Shown one piece after another: positions 43,098-52,090 of a DNA stretch of 64,000 nt. The DNA is taken from NCBI GenBank assembly GCA_040905965.1, contig JBBDQP010000099.1:1-64000 (forward strand), in the 5' to 3' direction. Position 1 is the stretch's first letter, and every line of letters begins with the position of its first letter. This DNA comes from DATHWB01 sp040905965 (GTDB lineage: Bacteria; Actinomycetota; Acidimicrobiia; Spongiisociales; ZC4RG35). The translations under genes and the position numbers were made by a program. Under the pieces are notes generated by a model. The model was given only the letters and a program-made list of their open reading frames with translations. It had not been told where the DNA came from and did not search any database.

Positions 43098-44639
43098 ATG
43101 GCCACGGGCGCCGAACAGACCGTTCTGGTCGTCGATTTCGGCGCCCAATACGCCCAACTGATCGCTCGTCGGGTGCGGGAGGCGAACGTCCATTCGGCGA
43201 TCGTCCCCCGCGATATCACTGCGGCCGAAATCGCATCCATGTCACCGACGGGAATCATCCTGTCCGGAGGTCCGGCGTCGGTCTACGCCGAGGACGCCTA
43301 TCGGATCGACCCCGCTGTTTTCGACCTCGGGGTGCCGGTGCTGGGCATCTGTTACGGACATCAGCTCATGGCAGACGTCCTCGACGGGGAGCTGGTCAAC
43401 ACCGGTCGAGGCGAATACGGCAAGACCGAACTGACCGCCGTGCGGGAATCGGTTCTCTTCCGGGACCTCGGGGAGCGCCAGGAAGTGTGGATGAGTCATC
43501 GCGATGCCGTTGCGCGAGCGCCGGAAGGCTTCGTGACCACCGCCACCAGCGCGGATTCCCCGGTGGCTTCCATGGAGGATCGCGAACGCGGCTTTTACGG
43601 CGTTCAGTTCCATCCGGAAGTCGCGCACACGCCCCGAGGTCAGGAAGTGCTGCAACGCTTCCTGTACGACGCCTGCGGCGCCCGCCCGACGTGGACCCGC
43701 CATTCGATCATCGAATCCCAGGTGGCCGCCATTCGCGCCCAGGTGGGAGATGCCAGGGTGATCTGCGGTCTGTCCGGCGGAGTGGACTCGGCGGTTGCGG
43801 CCGCCCTCGTCCATGAAGCAGTGGGCGATCAACTCACGTGCATCTTCGTCGACCACGGCCTCCTCAGACAGGACGAGGCCGAGCAGGTCGAGGAGACGTT
43901 CCGCGGGCACTTCAATATCGATCTCGTGCACGTGAAAGCAGCAGACCGTTTCCTCGACCGGCTGGCCGGCATCACCGATCCGGAGGAGAAGCGGAAGATC
44001 ATCGGGGAGACGTTCATCCGCGTGTTCGAAGATGAAGCGGCCCGGCTTTCGGATGCCGCCTTTCTCGTGCAGGGCACGCTGTATCCCGACGTGATCGAGT
44101 CGGGTACCAAGGACGCCGCCAAGATCAAGTCCCACCACAATGTGGGTGGGCTTCCCGACGACATGGAGTTCGATCTCGTCGAACCTCTCAGGGACCTTTT
44201 CAAAGATGAGGTGAGAGCGGTCGGGGAAGAGCTCGGGTTGCCGCCTGAGATCGTGTGGCGTCAACCGTTTCCCGGTCCGGGACTCGCAGTCCGCATCATT
44301 GGTGAGGTGACTTCCGAACGGCTCGACATCCTCCGTCGGGCCGATGCGATCGTCACGGACGAAATCAGGCGGGCAGGTCTCTATCGGGAGATCTGGCAGG
44401 CGTTCGGGGTCCTCCCCGCCATCCGGTCGGTCGGGGTCCAGGGCGATGGACGCACCTACGCCTACCCGCTGATATTGCGAGCAGTCACCAGCGAAGACGC
44501 CATGACCGCAGACTGGGCACGTCTCCCGTACGAGGTTCTGGAACGGATCTCGAACCGAGTCATCAACGAAGTCGAAGGTATCAACCGGGTCGCGTACGAC
44601 ATCTCCTCGAAGCCACCGGCGACGATCGAGTGGGAATAG
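43098..44639 (+). CDS. guaA: GMP synthase (glutamine-hydrolysing)
   Basis: GuaA, 513 residues, makes GMP from XMP. The glutamine amidotransferase domain comes first (VDFGAQYAQLIARRVRE, nucleophile loop GICYGHQ), then the ATP pyrophosphatase with GLSGGVDSAVAAALVH and a C-terminal dimerisation domain with QPFPGPGLAVRI. An in-frame TTG lies two codons before the chosen ATG 43098. Confidence 0.96.
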   Translation: MATGAEQTVLVVDFGAQYAQLIARRVREANVHSAIVPRDITAAEIASMSPTGIILSGGPASVYAEDAYRIDPAVFDLGVPVLGICYGHQLMADVLDGELVNTGRGEYGKTELTAVRESVLFRDLGERQEVWMSHRDAVARAPEGFVTTATSADSPVASMEDRERGFYGVQFHPEVAHTPRGQEVLQRFLYDACGARPTWTRHSIIESQVAAIRAQVGDARVICGLSGGVDSAVAAALVHEAVGDQLTCIFVDHGLLRQDEAEQVEETFRGHFNIDLVHVKAADRFLDRLAGITDPEEKRKIIGETFIRVFEDEAARLSDAAFLVQGTLYPDVIESGTKDAAKIKSHHNVGGLPDDMEFDLVEPLRDLFKDEVRAVGEELGLPPEIVWRQPFPGPGLAVRIIGEVTSERLDILRRADAIVTDEIRRAGLYREIWQAFGVLPAIRSVGVQGDGRTYAYPLILRAVTSEDAMTADWARLPYEVLERISNRVINEVEGINRVAYDISSKPPATIEWE

Positions 44640-44693
44640 CCATCTCAAGTCGTCCGGCGAGACGCCGATACTTCTCAAGATCCGAGGTACTTG

Positions 44694-46778
44694 GTGGATT
44701 GGGCTGAATCACAAGAATTGATCGACATCTTCCTCGCTGAGGTGGATGAGCGGGCCGCCAGACTCGTCGTCGGCGCCTCTGAGCTCCGCGCCGGAAGCCT
44801 CGAATCCGCGGCCCTCCAAGACCTCACACGGGATGCTCACACGATCAAGGGCTCCTCGAACATGCTTGGCAAGGTCGACATCGGGTCGGCCGCCGGCGCT
44901 CTCGAAAAGACGTGGAAAGCGATCACCGACGGTGAGTTTCAGCCTTCGTCGGCTGCGGTCGACGCGATGGAGGCTCTCTCCCGACTCATTCTCGAGGCGA
45001 CTCGCAGCGACGAGGCGCGGGACAATCTCCAAGAGGCCACCGCCCGCCTGGGAGCCACGCTGGAGAACTCGACCCCGCTGCCTCCCCCGTCCATCGTCGT
45101 CCGGCACGATGAGCCTGTTGCAGCGTCGAACTTCATCGACGACCCGGACGGAACCGAAGAGCCGCCCGAGGTGTCCCACGGGAATGCCAACCTGGGTGGA
45201 TTGCTCGCGTCCGTCCGAGACGAGCTCTCGAGCGCCGTCACCAGGGTCGACACCGGCGACCTCTATCGGCTGATCAACCGCATCGTCGATGTCGCCCTCG
45301 ATACCGAGGCGTTGGCCGAACTGACCGATGGCGCGTCCGAGGGTGCCGACCCGGTCAAGCTCTCCGCCGCCTGGCGAGCTCAGTTGGAACGGCTGGCAGC
45401 CGATGTCACCGAACTGCAGCAGTGGGCGGTCTCCCTCGCCGACGTGCCGTTGAACGATGCCACCGAGTCATACCCGCAGTTCGCGCGTTTCCTCGGACGG
45501 AGGCTCGGTCGCGAGGTCCTATTCGAAGCCCAGCACGGTGGTCTTCTAGTCGACCGGCAGATCGTCGACCTCATCCAGGAGCCGCTGCGTCATCTCATCG
45601 TCAACGCCGTCGACCATGGCATCGAACCGGCAACTCGTCGCGTCGAACTCGGAAAGCCCCCCATGGGAACGGTTCGCCTCGATGCCGAGATCGTCGAAGA
45701 TCGATTGATCGTGTCGATCTCCGACGACGGAGCGGGCATCGACTGGGACAAGGTGGCCGCCTCGGCCGAACTGCGGGGTCTCGGCAACAGCCGGTCCGAG
45801 TTAGAAGCACACCTGTTCCGGTTGGGGTTCACCACCGTCACGGAGCCAAACGAATTCTCGGGGTCGGGAGACGGTCTGTCGATGGTGGCCGATGCGGTCG
45901 ACCGCGTCGGTGGATCAGTCTCGGTCGAGTCCAACCGGGGTGTCGGGACCAAGTTCACGATGAACCTGCCGGTGTCACTCGTCGTCCAGAACATCGTGAT
46001 TGTGGCGAGCGGTGACCAGTTCTTCGGTATCGCAGACCCCGCGGTTGCCGCCACGGCCGCCCTCGAAAACTCGGTCGTCCAGGCCGGTGCGGGCGGGCGC
46101 GAAATCCTCTTCAACGGTGAGGCGGTGCCGGTCGTCTCGTTCAGTCGGGCGTTGAGCCTTCCCGAGTCCGACCGGGAGCAGGAAGTGCTGTTCCTGCGTA
46201 GCCGTTCCGGGTATGTCGCGGTGACCGTCGACGAGATCACCGACCGCCGTCGGGTGGCCGTGAAGAGCCTGGGTCCGATCCTCGAAGACGCCGATCACCT
46301 CGTCGGTGCGGCCTTCCTCGGTGGTGGCGAGGTGCTCGTGATGATCGATCACAATCATCTCGGCCGTCAGGCTCGCCGGCCCGAATCTCAGCAGGGCACC
46401 CGTCCGTCGATACTTGTCGTCGATGACTCCGCGGGGGTGCGCCAGATCATCGCGGCGACGCTGCGTGGCCGCGGGTTCGACGTGACGGTTGCCCCCAGTG
46501 CAGGCGAGGCGATCGAGGAGATGGGACGCGCCGCATATGACGCGCTCGTTGTCGACTATTCGATGCCTGGTTCGAGCGGTGTGGAACTGGTGCGAGCGCT
46601 GCGCCAGAACGGTGACACCCAACCCGTCGTCATGGTCTCCGCCGTCGCAGACGAGAAGGACAGGGCCGAGGCCTGGGAATCCGGGGTGGACGCCTACATC
46701 GACAAATATGACATCCGCCAGGGCGCGCTCGTCGCGACCCTCCGCCGTCTTCTCGATGAGGGGACCGGACGGCGGTGA
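44694..46778 (+). CDS. CheA-like histidine kinase with C-terminal receiver
   Basis: A protein of 694 residues. The N-terminal Hpt domain has DAHTIKGSSNMLG with phospho-His at about 49. After a linker comes a CheA-type kinase core (N-box LRHLIVNAVDHGIEPA, G1 SDDGAGIDW, G2 SGSGDGLSMVADA). A CheW-like domain (NIVIVASGDQFFGIADP onward) follows, then a receiver (ILVVDDSAGVRQII, phospho-Asp in VVDYSMPG). No chemotaxis or flagellar genes lie nearby, so a role outside motility is likely. The start is GTG 44694, with CCGAGG upstream; a TTG stands one codon before. The next gene, another kinase, may be its partner. Confidence 0.88.
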   Translation: MDWAESQELIDIFLAEVDERAARLVVGASELRAGSLESAALQDLTRDAHTIKGSSNMLGKVDIGSAAGALEKTWKAITDGEFQPSSAAVDAMEALSRLILEATRSDEARDNLQEATARLGATLENSTPLPPPSIVVRHDEPVAASNFIDDPDGTEEPPEVSHGNANLGGLLASVRDELSSAVTRVDTGDLYRLINRIVDVALDTEALAELTDGASEGADPVKLSAAWRAQLERLAADVTELQQWAVSLADVPLNDATESYPQFARFLGRRLGREVLFEAQHGGLLVDRQIVDLIQEPLRHLIVNAVDHGIEPATRRVELGKPPMGTVRLDAEIVEDRLIVSISDDGAGIDWDKVAASAELRGLGNSRSELEAHLFRLGFTTVTEPNEFSGSGDGLSMVADAVDRVGGSVSVESNRGVGTKFTMNLPVSLVVQNIVIVASGDQFFGIADPAVAATAALENSVVQAGAGGREILFNGEAVPVVSFSRALSLPESDREQEVLFLRSRSGYVAVTVDEITDRRRVAVKSLGPILEDADHLVGAAFLGGGEVLVMIDHNHLGRQARRPESQQGTRPSILVVDDSAGVRQIIAATLRGRGFDVTVAPSAGEAIEEMGRAAYDALVVDYSMPGSSGVELVRALRQNGDTQPVVMVSAVADEKDRAEAWESGVDAYIDKYDIRQGALVATLRRLLDEGTGRR

Positions 46779-46829
46779 GATGGCGTGGGTGGGCCCGAGG
46801 GGGTCACTACCCTCAGCGGCGGTGTCCCG

Positions 46830-47711
46830 ATGTTTGAACTGATTCCCCTCATCACTGGCGGCATCCTCGCCGTCGGAGGCGCGATCGCCCTCACGGTTGC
46901 GGTGCGAACACGCGTCTCCTGGAAGCGGCGCGTCCTGGAAGCTGAGCGCGCCGCCCAGGAAACCAACGCGATGAAGAACGACTTCGTGACCCTCGTCAGC
47001 CACGAGCTTCGTACGCCGCTGACCTCCATCGCCGGTTTCGCCGAAACCCTCACAACCACATGGAAAGACCTCGGCGAGACCGAGATCGCCGAATTCCTGT
47101 CGATCATCTCGAACCAGGCGGTGTACCTCGGCGAACTCGTCGAGGACATCCTCGTCATCCCCCGCCTCGACGCCGGGCGACTGCGTCTGTATACCGAGCT
47201 CTTCGACCTCTCCGACCTCATTCACACGGTCGGCGACGGACTCGAAGGCGGCGGGAACGAGTCCAATGTGTCCGTGTCCCTCCCTGGCGGCGTGCGAGTC
47301 TTCGGCGACCCGAAGCGCGCTCAGCAGGTGATCAGGAACCTGCTGGAGAATGCTGCCAAGTACGGGGGCGATCAGGTCCTGGTAGAAGGATTCCCATACG
47401 GCGAGCACTTCATCGTCGTCGTGTCAGACAACGGTCCCGGCATCCCCGACGAGAACGTGAACTCCATCTTCGAGCACTTCGAGCAGTTGTCGAAGGGCGA
47501 CGGTCGGTCATCCAGCGGCCTGGGGCTCGGATTGCCGATCGCCCGGAAACTCGCCCGAGCCATGGGAGGCGACGTCTGGTACGAGCGCCGATTCCCCACC
47601 GGTAGCCGCTTCTGCTTCTCCATCACACAGACGGCGGAAGCCCAAGATCGCATGCTCGCCGAACAAGACGCCGCCCGCCAAGCCCAACTAGAGCGAGCCC
47701 TAGCGAATTAG
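46830..47711 (+). CDS. Membrane sensor histidine kinase
   Basis: A protein of 293 residues. It has a single N-terminal helix (LIPLITGGILAVGGAIALTV), then a HisKA dimerisation helix with LVSHELRTPLTSIAGF. The HATPase domain follows (IRNLLENAAKYGG, VSDNGPGIPDENV and SSSGLGLGLPIARKLA). No extracellular sensing domain is evident. It follows the CheA-like hybrid by 51 nt. No response regulator of its own is adjacent. Confidence 0.88.
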   Translation: MFELIPLITGGILAVGGAIALTVAVRTRVSWKRRVLEAERAAQETNAMKNDFVTLVSHELRTPLTSIAGFAETLTTTWKDLGETEIAEFLSIISNQAVYLGELVEDILVIPRLDAGRLRLYTELFDLSDLIHTVGDGLEGGGNESNVSVSLPGGVRVFGDPKRAQQVIRNLLENAAKYGGDQVLVEGFPYGEHFIVVVSDNGPGIPDENVNSIFEHFEQLSKGDGRSSSGLGLGLPIARKLARAMGGDVWYERRFPTGSRFCFSITQTAEAQDRMLAEQDAARQAQLERALAN

Positions 47712-47718
47712 TTGTGCA

Positions 47719-47900
47719 GGGGGACAAGTCCCCCCAGGAGCGAAGCGACGTTGGGGGGACCGACGGACGAAGTCCGTCGAGGGGGGTCGCGCGAGCTTTG
47801 CGAGCGAGTGTCTGACGCGAGGCTCTTTGCCCCTTCCGGCGTCACAACCAGTTGTGACGCCACCTTCCCCGGCCAGCGGACTACGTCCGCTTGGGGAAGG
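47719..47900. repeat. Cluster of stem-loops in the kinase-pcrA spacer
   Basis: The 260-nt spacer 47712-47971 holds no gene but a chain of hairpins. GGGGGAC-AA-GTCCCCC is at 47719-47734. CGACGGAC-GAA-GTCCGTCG is at 47761-47779. GGCGTCACAAC-CA-GTTGTGACGCC (11-bp arms) is at 47838-47861. CCTTCCCC/GGGGAAGG (47863-47900) encloses AGCGGAC-TAC-GTCCGCT. Three share the core GGAC-loop-GTCC, also seen at 35276-35305. The function is unknown; they may act in termination or mRNA stability, or be a small mobile repeat family. Confidence 0.7.
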
Positions 47901-47971
47901 CGATTGGTCGCTTCGCTCCCGAAACCACACGCTTGTGATTCCGTCCCGGCGAGCGGGTAGCCTCCGTTCTG

Positions 47972-50203
47972 ATGCAGACCGAGTGGTTTTCGACGGAGTG
48001 GCTGGCCGATGATGTGCCGGTGGACAGCCCGCTCTTCGCCGATCTCAACCCGGTCCAACGCGAAGCGGTGGCCGCCACAGACGGTCCGGTCCTGGTCGTG
48101 GCCGGGGCGGGATCGGGCAAGACGCGGGTCCTCACCTACCGCATCGCTCACCTGATCCGCGATCTGCGGGTCCCATCCCAGTCCATCCTGGCGATCACTT
48201 TCACGAACAAGGCCGCCGACGAGATGAAGGAGCGGGTGGGACACCTGATCGGTGGGGCAGTCAAGTCGATGTGGGTGTCCACCTTCCACTCCGCCTGCGT
48301 CCGCATCCTGCGCCGGGAGGCGGCCCGGTTCGGCTACCGCTCCGGCTTCTCGATCTACGACCAGGCCGATTCGCTGCGTCTCGTCACCCAGTGCGTGAAG
48401 GATCTCGATCTCGACACGAAGCGCTTCCCGCCGAAGAACATCCAGGCCGCCATCTCGAACGCCAAGAACGAACTGGTCGACTACGAGACGTTCGCCCGTT
48501 CCGAAGAGGGTTTCTATCACGAGCAGGTTGCCGACGTCTATCGCCTGTACCAGCAGCGTCTGTTGGAGGCCTCAGCGATGGATTTCGACGATCTGCTGAT
48601 GGTCACTGTCGAGCTGTTCGGCGCGTTCCCCGATGTGCTCGAGCAGTACCAGCAACGGTTCCGGTACATCCACGTCGACGAGTACCAGGACACGAATCGT
48701 GCCCAGTACACCCTCGTCCGCCAGCTCGCCGAGGGGCATCGCAACCTGTGCGTGGTGGGGGATTCTGACCAGTCGATCTATCGCTGGCGTGGGGCGGACG
48801 TCCGCAACATCCTCGACTTCGAGAAGGACTATCCGGACGCCAGGGTGATCGTGCTGGAACAGAACTATCGCTCGACCGCGACGATCCTCGACGCCGCCAA
48901 CGCCGTCATCGCCAACAACCCGCGTCGTCAGCCGAAGCGCCTGTGGAGCGACCGCGGGGCCGGCGATCTCATCGTTCGCTTCGAAGCCGAGGACGAGCAC
49001 GACGAGGCGGGCTTCATTGCCGATCAGGTGGACACGCTGGTGGACAGCGGGTTCTCGCCGTCCGACATCGCCGTCTTCTACCGCACCAATGCCCAATCGC
49101 GGGTCGTCGAGGACGTGTTCCTCCGTCGGGGTCTGCCGTATGCGGTGGTCGGGAACGTCAAGTTTTACGAGCGGCGCGAGATCCGCGACGCCATGTCGTA
49201 TCTGCGGACCATCGTGAATCCGGCCGATCAGGTGGCGGTGAAGCGTGTTATCAACTCCCCGAAGCGGGGGATCGGCGACACGACCATCGCCCACGTGGAC
49301 CGTTTCGCCCAGCGTCACGGGATCACCTTCTACGAGGCGGTCGAACGTGCCGAGGAGATCGACCAGCTCAATTCGGGGGCAGTACGAAACCTGAAGGAGT
49401 TTCTCGGCGTGATGAGCGTGCTCACCGCCCGTGCGGTCGAAAGCGGGGTGGCGGGCGCCGTTCAGTCTGTGATCGAGGACACCGGGTACGCCGCCTCCCT
49501 CGAATCCGAACGCTCGATCGAGGCGCTCGGGCGCCTGGAGAACCTGCGAGAGTTGCAGTCGGTGGCGGCCGAGTTCGAATCGGTGAACGAGGGGGCGGTC
49601 ATCGGTGCCGACGCCTTCGACGACCTCGACAACCTGCGCCGTCTCGAAGTGTTTCTCGAGCAGGTGTCGCTGGTGAGCGACATCGACGAGTTCGATTCCG
49701 GGGCCGGGGCGGTCACCCTCATGACGCTGCACACGGCCAAGGGGCTCGAGTTTCCCGTGGTCTTCGTCATCGGGATGGAGGACGGCATCTTCCCGCACAT
49801 GCGTTCGCTGGGTGAGCCGTCTGAGATGGAAGAGGAGCGTCGTCTCGCCTACGTGGGCATCACTCGCGCCCAGGATCGCCTGTATCTGACGTCGGCGTGG
49901 CACCGGACGTTGTGGGGTGCGACCAGCTACAACCCGCCGAGCCGTTTCCTCAAGGAGATCCCGGTCGACCTGACCGAGATCGCCGCCAAGCGCACTCCGA
50001 AGCGGGGGACCGTCTCCGCGCCCGCCCACACCGTGAGCAGTTCAGACATCGCCGCTGGTGATCGGGTGAAGCACGACAAGTGGGGTTTCGGCACGGTCCG
50101 CGAGGTCGTCGGGACCGGCGAGCGGGCCGAGGCCGTCGTCTCGTTCGACGACGTCGGTCGAAAACGCCTCCTCCTCGGCTGGGCCCCCCTCACCAAAGCC
50201 TGA
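47972..50203 (+). CDS. pcrA: ATP-dependent DNA helicase PcrA/UvrD
   Basis: A superfamily 1 helicase of 743 residues acting in repair and replication. Motifs run in order: Walker A VAGAGSGKTRVLTYR, motif II HVDEYQDTN, motif III VVGDSDQSIYRWRGAD, motif IV EQNYRST, motif V LMTLHTAKGLEF and motif VI EERRLAYVGITRA. The C-terminal Tudor-like end (GDRVKHDKWGFGTVREVVG) is typical of PcrA. TAGCCT is 8 nt before the ATG with no Shine-Dalgarno sequence. The stop TGA is the last known base before the assembly gap. Confidence 0.95.
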   Translation: MQTEWFSTEWLADDVPVDSPLFADLNPVQREAVAATDGPVLVVAGAGSGKTRVLTYRIAHLIRDLRVPSQSILAITFTNKAADEMKERVGHLIGGAVKSMWVSTFHSACVRILRREAARFGYRSGFSIYDQADSLRLVTQCVKDLDLDTKRFPPKNIQAAISNAKNELVDYETFARSEEGFYHEQVADVYRLYQQRLLEASAMDFDDLLMVTVELFGAFPDVLEQYQQRFRYIHVDEYQDTNRAQYTLVRQLAEGHRNLCVVGDSDQSIYRWRGADVRNILDFEKDYPDARVIVLEQNYRSTATILDAANAVIANNPRRQPKRLWSDRGAGDLIVRFEAEDEHDEAGFIADQVDTLVDSGFSPSDIAVFYRTNAQSRVVEDVFLRRGLPYAVVGNVKFYERREIRDAMSYLRTIVNPADQVAVKRVINSPKRGIGDTTIAHVDRFAQRHGITFYEAVERAEEIDQLNSGAVRNLKEFLGVMSVLTARAVESGVAGAVQSVIEDTGYAASLESERSIEALGRLENLRELQSVAAEFESVNEGAVIGADAFDDLDNLRRLEVFLEQVSLVSDIDEFDSGAGAVTLMTLHTAKGLEFPVVFVIGMEDGIFPHMRSLGEPSEMEEERRLAYVGITRAQDRLYLTSAWHRTLWGATSYNPPSRFLKEIPVDLTEIAAKRTPKRGTVSAPAHTVSSSDIAAGDRVKHDKWGFGTVREVVGTGERAEAVVSFDDVGRKRLLLGWAPLTKA

Positions 50204-50303
50204 NNNNNNNNNNNNNNNNNNNNNNNNNNNNNNNNNNNNNNNNNNNNNNNNNNNNNNNNNNNNNNNNNNNNNNNNNNNNNNNNNNNNNNNNNNNNNNNNN
50301 NNN
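50204..50303. other. Assembly gap, 100 N
   Basis: Exactly 100 undetermined bases follow directly after the pcrA stop. The round number suggests a scaffolding placeholder, so the real distance and what lies between are unknown. Linkage of the left and right parts of the window depends on the scaffolder. Confidence 0.98.
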
Positions 50304-50494
50304 GCCTCGATGCGGTCGATGCCCTGCGCTTCACGGATCTGGCGGTTGAGCCGTTCCACTTCACCCGACCAGAAGCCGCCGCCACCAGGGCCGCCTGCCC
50401 CCACGCCTTGAGACTGGGACTTGAGGAGCATGCGCTCGGCGTTGGCCAGCTGCCGGCGTCGTTCCCGCAGCTCGATTTCGAGCTGGTCGATCAT
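50304..50494 (-). CDS. Short coiled-coil protein, truncated by the gap
   Basis: The visible 63 residues begin IDQLEIELRERRRQLANAER, then a Gly-rich stretch (GVGAGGPGGGG), then VERLNRQIREAQGIDRIE, and run into the N gap. The charged heptad pattern suggests a coiled coil. The ATG overlaps the transaldolase stop (ATGA), so the two are probably coupled. No family is recognised. Confidence 0.5.
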
Positions 50495-51585
50495 CGTTGC
50501 GACTCGATGTCTTCGAGCAGATCCAGCCACGAGCCGATGAACTTCTCCACGCCCTCGTCTTCCAACTTCTGGACGACGTCGTCGTAGTCGACGCCCACTT
50601 CGGCCAACTGGCCGAGGGTCACCCTGGCCGCCGCCATTTCCGCCGGGCCGAAGATGACCGGACGGTCGGACCCGTGGTCCTGATAGGCGTCGATCGTCTC
50701 CAGCGGCATCGTGTTGACGGTGTGCGGCGCCACAAGCTTGTCGACGTACAGCGTGTCCGGGTACTCCGGGTTCTTCGTCGACGTCGATGCCCACAGCGGC
50801 CGCTGGATACGAGCGCCGGCCGACGCCAGCGCCTCCCAGCGCGGTCCTCGGAAGGCCAGGAGGAACTCGTCGTAGGCGGCGAGTGCATTGGCGATCGCGG
50901 CTTTCCCGCGCAGTTCGAGGGCCGTCTCGCTGCCGATCGTTTCGAGCCGCGGGTCCACCTCGCTGTCGACCCTGGAAACGAAGAAGGATGCCACCGAAGT
51001 CACTTTCGACAGGTCACCGCCGACCGCCTTGAACGATTCAAGCCCCGTGAGATAGGCGTTCATCACTTCCCGATAGCGGTCCAGGGAGAAGATGAGCGTC
51101 ACGTTGATCGAGATGCCCTCGCCGATGAGTGAAGCGATCGCCGGGATGCCGGCTTTGGTGGCCGGGATCTTGACGAGGAGGTTCGGTCGGTCGATCCGCT
51201 TCACCCATTCCCTCGCCTCGGCCACGCTCTGGCTGGTGTCATGCGCCAGTTCGGGATCCACCTCTACCGACACGTGACCATCGCGCCCTCCCGTTCGCTC
51301 CCATACCGGCGCCAGCGCGTCGCAGGCTCGCTGGAGATCGGCGGTCATGAGGGCAGCCACGATCTCCTTGGTGGAGGCGTCACGGCCGACGAGTTCGTCG
51401 AGCTGGTCGTCGTAGTCGTCGGATCCGACGATCGCCTTGGCGAAGATCGACGGGTTGGAGGTCACACCGGTGACGGCGTCGGTGGCGATCCGCCGGTCGA
51501 GCTCACCGCTGTCGAGCATTCGGCGGGAAATCTGGTCGGACCAAACGGACTGGCCGGCCGCGGCAACTGCGTGAAGATTGGACAT
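50491..51585 (-). CDS. tal: Transaldolase
   Basis: A protein of 364 residues of the pentose phosphate pathway, actinobacterial/cyanobacterial length class. Signatures are TGVTSNPSIFAKAI, the Schiff-base lysine in NLLVKIPATKAGIPAI and PLWASTSTKNPEY. AGGAG precedes two adjacent ATG codons; I use the second for better spacing. It is divergent from the B12-binding gene by 81 nt. Confidence 0.94.
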   Translation of the reverse strand: MSNLHAVAAAGQSVWSDQISRRMLDSGELDRRIATDAVTGVTSNPSIFAKAIVGSDDYDDQLDELVGRDASTKEIVAALMTADLQRACDALAPVWERTGGRDGHVSVEVDPELAHDTSQSVAEAREWVKRIDRPNLLVKIPATKAGIPAIASLIGEGISINVTLIFSLDRYREVMNAYLTGLESFKAVGGDLSKVTSVASFFVSRVDSEVDPRLETIGSETALELRGKAAIANALAAYDEFLLAFRGPRWEALASAGARIQRPLWASTSTKNPEYPDTLYVDKLVAPHTVNTMPLETIDAYQDHGSDRPVIFGPAEMAAARVTLGQLAEVGVDYDDVVQKLEDEGVEKFIGSWLDLLEDIESQR

Positions 51586-51666
51586 CATGCTCCTGGAACT
51601 CGTCTTGTCACCAACCTACTCCAGTCCCGATTGGAGCATCCGGTGCCGTGGGTAACCTGACGTGCC

Positions 51667-52074
51667 GTGCCCCGTCGCATTCTCATCGCCAAACCAGGTC
51701 TCGATGGCCATGACCGTGGTGCCAAGGTGATCGCCCGAGCGTTGCGCGACGCAGGGAACGAGGTCATCTACTCCGGGCTGCACCAAACCCCGGAGCAGAT
51801 CGTCGAGACGGCACTGCAGGAGGACGTGGACGCTATCGGCCTGTCTTCGCTCTCGGGGGCGCACATGGCCCTGTTCCCCCGGGTCGTTCAACTCCTTGCC
51901 GACCAGGACGCCTCTGACATCCTCGTCTTCGGCGGTGGCGTCATCCCGGACGACGACGTCGCCGAACTCGAATCCGCCGGTCTGGCGGCCATCTTCACCC
52001 CGGGCTCACCCCTGTCCGAGATCGCCGGATGGGTCGAGCAGAACATTCGCACACGAGGAAAGGAAGCCACATGA
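51667..52074 (+). CDS. Methylmalonyl-CoA mutase, B12-binding subunit
   Basis: A protein of 135 residues, a stand-alone cobalamin-binding domain. The base-off/His-on motif is in KPGLDGHDRGAKVIARAL (DxHxxG), with GLSSLSGAH and FGGGVIPDDD completing the B12 fold. It is as long as the separate small subunit of methylmalonyl-CoA (or related acyl-CoA) mutases. The large catalytic subunit is not in the window. sucCD follow directly, which would make sense because the mutase yields succinyl-CoA. TAACCT stands 8 nt before GTG 51667, suggesting a leaderless mRNA. Confidence 0.88.
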   Translation: MPRRILIAKPGLDGHDRGAKVIARALRDAGNEVIYSGLHQTPEQIVETALQEDVDAIGLSSLSGAHMALFPRVVQLLADQDASDILVFGGGVIPDDDVAELESAGLAAIFTPGSPLSEIAGWVEQNIRTRGKEAT

Positions 52075-52090
52075 CGGCGGAGTTCGCGTC

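Noticed and set aside
43242..44678. A 478-codon minus-strand frame over guaA
   Set aside because: It shadows guaA, which has all its motifs; the frame's protein has no recognisable domain.
45975..47408. A 477-codon minus-strand frame spanning the two kinase genes
   Set aside because: It crosses two well-supported genes on the other strand and has shadow-type composition.
47700..47712. TAGCGAATTAG at the end of the histidine kinase gene as a sixth palindromic element
   Set aside because: Only about eight bases match the element edge; the inner palindrome and closing arm are missing.
48572..50029. A 485-codon minus-strand frame over pcrA
   Set aside because: Antisense shadow of a clear helicase gene; composition is unlike a real protein.
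50042..50794. An open frame running through the N gap
   Set aside because: It is open only because N cannot make a stop codon. Only the part from 50494 to 50304 looks like protein.
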